From positions 1 to 64,000 of the forward strand of contig NZ_AEJB01000441.1 of assembly GCF_000331005.1 (NCBI RefSeq): a stretch of DNA of 64,000 nt. The letters run 5' to 3'. The notes under the pieces were generated by a model. It did not search any database, was not told the DNA's origin, and saw nothing but the letters and a program-made list of their open reading frames with translations. Of the stretch, positions 61,781 to 64,000 are shown piece after piece. The DNA is from Streptomyces turgidiscabies Car8. GTDB taxonomy: Bacteria > Actinomycetota > Actinomycetes > Streptomycetales > Streptomycetaceae. Each line of letters opens with the position of its first letter. The first letter of the stretch is position 1. The position numbers and the translations under genes are program-made.

Positions 61781-61803
61781 ACGGGCCCCTGGTGGGAGTG
61801 AGT

Positions 61804-61832
61804 GGCCCGGCTCACATGGCGCGAGCCGGGCC
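61804..61832 (+). terminator. Hairpin terminator after the ABC transporter gene
   Basis: Perfect 10-bp arms GGCCCGGCTC/GAGCCGGGCC with a 9-base loop, 24 bases after the stop. Confidence 0.8.
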
Positions 61833-61879
61833 TGGCCGACACCATGGGGCGCGTCACCGGCAGGCTGAAGGGATCCAGG

Positions 61880-64000
61880 ATGTTCCGCAAGGTGCTGGTC
61901 GCCAACCGTGGTGAGATCGCGATTCGCGCGTTCCGCGCCAGCTTTGAGCTGGGCGCGCGGACCGTGGCCGTCTTCCCGCACGAGGATCGCAATTCACTGC
62001 ACCGGTTGAAGGCCGACGAAGCCTACGAGATCGGCCGTCCCGGACATCCCGTCCGGGCATACCTCTCCGTGGAGGAGATCGTCCGCGCGGCGCGACAGGC
62101 GGGCGCGGACGCGGTGTACCCCGGTTACGGGTTCCTGTCCGAGAACCCCGATCTGGCGCGCGCCTGCGAGGAGGGCGGCATCACCTTCGTCGGGCCCAGC
62201 GCCGACACGCTGGAGCTGACCGGCAACAAGGCGAGTGCGGTGGCCGCCGCCCGCGCGGCAGGCGTACCGGTGCTGGCCTCCTCGGCGCCCTCCGCCGACG
62301 TGGACGAACTCGTCCGCGCCGCCGACGACATCGGCTTCCCGGTGTTCGTCAAGGCCGTCGCCGGCGGTGGCGGGCGCGGCATGCGGCGGGTCGAGGAACC
62401 CGCCCAGCTGCGCGAGTCCATCGAGGCCGCGGCGCGCGAGGCGGCCTCCGCGTTCGGCGACTCCACGGTCTTCCTGGAGAAGGCGGTCGTCGAGCCACGC
62501 CACATCGAGGTACAGATCCTCGCCGACGGCCAGGGCAACGTCATCCATCTGTTCGAACGTGACTGCTCGGTGCAGCGGCGCCACCAGAAGGTGGTCGAGA
62601 TGGCGCCCGCGCCGAACCTCGACCCGGAGCTGCGGGACCGGATCTGCGCCGACGCCGTGCGTTTCGCCGAGCAGATCGGCTACCGCAACGCGGGCACCGT
62701 GGAGTTCCTCCTCGACCGCGAGGGCAACCACGTCTTCATCGAGATGAACCCGCGCATCCAGGTCGAGCACACGGTCACCGAGGAGGTCACCGACGTCGAC
62801 CTCGTCCAGGCACAGCTGCGCATCGCCTCCGGCGAGACACTGGCCGACCTCGGGCTCTCCCAGGAGACCGTCACCCTGCACGGCGCCGCGCTCCAGTGCC
62901 GGATCACGACCGAGGACCCCGCCAACGGTTTCCGCCCGGACACCGGCAGGATCAGCGCGTACCGCTCGCCCGGCGGCTCCGGCATCCGGCTGGACGGCGG
63001 CACCACCCACGCCGGTACGGAGATCAGCGCGCACTTCGACTCGATGCTGGTCAAACTCACCTGCCGGGGCCGCGACTTCGGGACCGCGATCGGCCGGGCC
63101 CGGCGTGCCGTGGCCGAGTTCCGCATCCGTGGCGTGGCCACCAACATCCCGTTCCTGCAGGCGGTGCTCGACGACGCCGACTTCCGCGCGGGCCGGGTCA
63201 CCACGTCGTTCATCGAGCGACGGCCGCACCTGCTCACGGCACGTTCCTCCGCCGACCGCGGCACGAAACTGCTCACCTACCTCGCCGACGTCACCGTGAA
63301 CAAGCCGCACGGCGAACGCCCCGAACTGATCGACCCGGTCGGCAAGATCCCGCCCCTGCCGGACTCGGAGCCGCCCGCCGGCTCCCGGCAGCGTCTCGTC
63401 GAACTGGGCCCGGAGGGCTTCGCCCGGTGGCTGCGCGAGTCGCCGAACATCGGCGTCACCGACACCACGTTCCGCGACGCCCACCAGTCGCTGCTCGCCA
63501 CCCGGGTCCGCACCAAGGACATGCTCGCCATCGCCCCGGTGGTGGCGCGGACCCTGCCCGAGCTGCTGTCCCTGGAGTGCTGGGGCGGCGCCACCTACGA
63601 CGTCGCGCTGCGCTTCCTCGCCGAGGACCCCTGGGAACGCCTGGCCGCCCTGCGTGAGGCCGTGCCGAACATCTGCCTGCAGATGCTGCTGCGCGGCCGC
63701 AACACCGTGGGCTACACGCCGTACCCGACCGAGGTGACCGACGCCTTCGTGCAGGAGGCCGCGGCCACCGGCATCGACATCTTCCGGATCTTCGACGCGC
63801 TCAACGACGTGGGCCAGATGCGGCCCGCGATCGACGCCGTACGCGAGACGGGAACGGCGATCGCCGAGGTCGCCCTGTGCTACACGTCCGACCTGTCCGA
63901 CCCGTCCGAGCGGCTCTACACCCTGGACTACTACCTCCGCCTCGCCGAGCAGATCGTCGAGGCGGGCGCACATGTCCTGGCCGTCAAGGACATGGCCGGC
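61880..64000 (+). CDS. pyc: Pyruvate carboxylase, 5' part (runs off the window)
   Basis: The first 707 codons of a protein normally about 1,125 residues long. It carboxylates pyruvate to oxaloacetate with biotin and ATP. The biotin-carboxylase domain begins FRKVLVANRGEIAIRAFR, with YPGYGFLSENPDLA, the ATP loop VAGGGGRGMRRV, HIEVQILADGQGNVIHLFER and NPRIQVEHTVTEE. The carboxyltransferase domain starts near residue 525 with GVTDTTFRDAHQSLLATRVR and includes LECWGGATYDVALRFL and LLRGRNTVGYTPYP, with a metal-site Asp in TTFRDAHQS. ATG at 61880 has AAGGGA upstream. The biotinyl domain lies beyond the window. This is housekeeping chromosome. Confidence 0.97.
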   Translation, partial: MFRKVLVANRGEIAIRAFRASFELGARTVAVFPHEDRNSLHRLKADEAYEIGRPGHPVRAYLSVEEIVRAARQAGADAVYPGYGFLSENPDLARACEEGGITFVGPSADTLELTGNKASAVAAARAAGVPVLASSAPSADVDELVRAADDIGFPVFVKAVAGGGGRGMRRVEEPAQLRESIEAAAREAASAFGDSTVFLEKAVVEPRHIEVQILADGQGNVIHLFERDCSVQRRHQKVVEMAPAPNLDPELRDRICADAVRFAEQIGYRNAGTVEFLLDREGNHVFIEMNPRIQVEHTVTEEVTDVDLVQAQLRIASGETLADLGLSQETVTLHGAALQCRITTEDPANGFRPDTGRISAYRSPGGSGIRLDGGTTHAGTEISAHFDSMLVKLTCRGRDFGTAIGRARRAVAEFRIRGVATNIPFLQAVLDDADFRAGRVTTSFIERRPHLLTARSSADRGTKLLTYLADVTVNKPHGERPELIDPVGKIPPLPDSEPPAGSRQRLVELGPEGFARWLRESPNIGVTDTTFRDAHQSLLATRVRTKDMLAIAPVVARTLPELLSLECWGGATYDVALRFLAEDPWERLAALREAVPNICLQMLLRGRNTVGYTPYPTEVTDAFVQEAAATGIDIFRIFDALNDVGQMRPAIDAVRETGTAIAEVALCYTSDLSDPSERLYTLDYYLRLAEQIVEAGAHVLAVKDMAG

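Noticed and set aside
61994..63973. 659-codon minus-strand open frame at the right end
   Set aside because: Antisense of pyruvate carboxylase, which is unambiguous on the plus strand.

Overview
The window is high-GC actinobacterial DNA, almost certainly from a Streptomyces chromosome. The signs are strong G/C preference at third codon positions, GTG starts, GH78/GH3/GH2/GH1/GH43 hydrolases with LacI, PucR and LuxR regulators, EACC1-type conflict genes, and actinophage-style head genes. It has three parts: a carbohydrate and ester hydrolase region (1-27.7 kb), a decayed mobile and defence island (27.9-58.6 kb), and ordinary chromosome (58.7-64 kb).

Hydrolase region. A divergent MFS exporter/alpha-L-rhamnosidase pair opens the window. 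It is followed by a tight plus-strand run: HSL-type esterase, an esterase/GDSL deletion scar, a GH3 beta-glucosidase with one frameshift, a GH2 enzyme and an SDR dehydrogenase. Then come a GH1 beta-glucosidase, several alpha/beta hydrolases, a GAF-LuxR regulator, a CocE-type hydrolase, a serine beta-lactamase-fold hydrolase, a secreted esterase, and an MFS sugar transporter divergent from a LacI regulator across a perfect 22-bp palindrome. A PucR regulator divergent from an acyl-CoA ligase closes it. Three or more truncated genes (carboxylesterase/GDSL, GH13 3' end, amidase 3' end) show repeated deletion. The likely job is uptake and breakdown of rhamnosylated or glucosylated, acylated plant glycosides.

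Mobile/defence island. It starts with a wrecked IS3 transposase and dispersed repeats, then a TIR-domain gene. Fragments of two phage head modules lie on the minus strand: module A (portal and MuF-like, 32.1-35.1 kb) and module B (terminase, MuF-like, scaffold, capsid, connectors, 47.2-53.5 kb, plus HNH and C5-methyltransferase remnants). Nearly every large morphogenesis gene is frameshifted, truncated or fused, including an in-frame terminase-portal fusion. Intact plus-strand genes sit among them: a 933-residue PD-(D/E)xK-STAND NTPase, a small PD-(D/E)xK-like protein, an intact IS5-family element with a TAA target duplication, a 743-residue protein with two Cys/His clusters, an XRE/P-loop/TPR protein split by a frameshift, six small proteins of which five have membrane segments, and an HTH-caspase gene overlapping an EACC1 gene. 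The right edge is marked by a 42-nt 3' fragment of tRNA-Pro(GGG) followed by a strong terminator, which fits a displaced tRNA end at an integration site. No integrase and no intact tRNA-Pro were found in the window.

Right flank. A GH43 enzyme, an MsbA-like ABC exporter and the first 707 codons of pyruvate carboxylase, which runs off the end.

The contrast between open defence-type genes and broken phage genes is the main biological message: the island looks maintained for its conflict systems and no longer for phage production. Functions are assigned from motifs read by eye; no database search was run.
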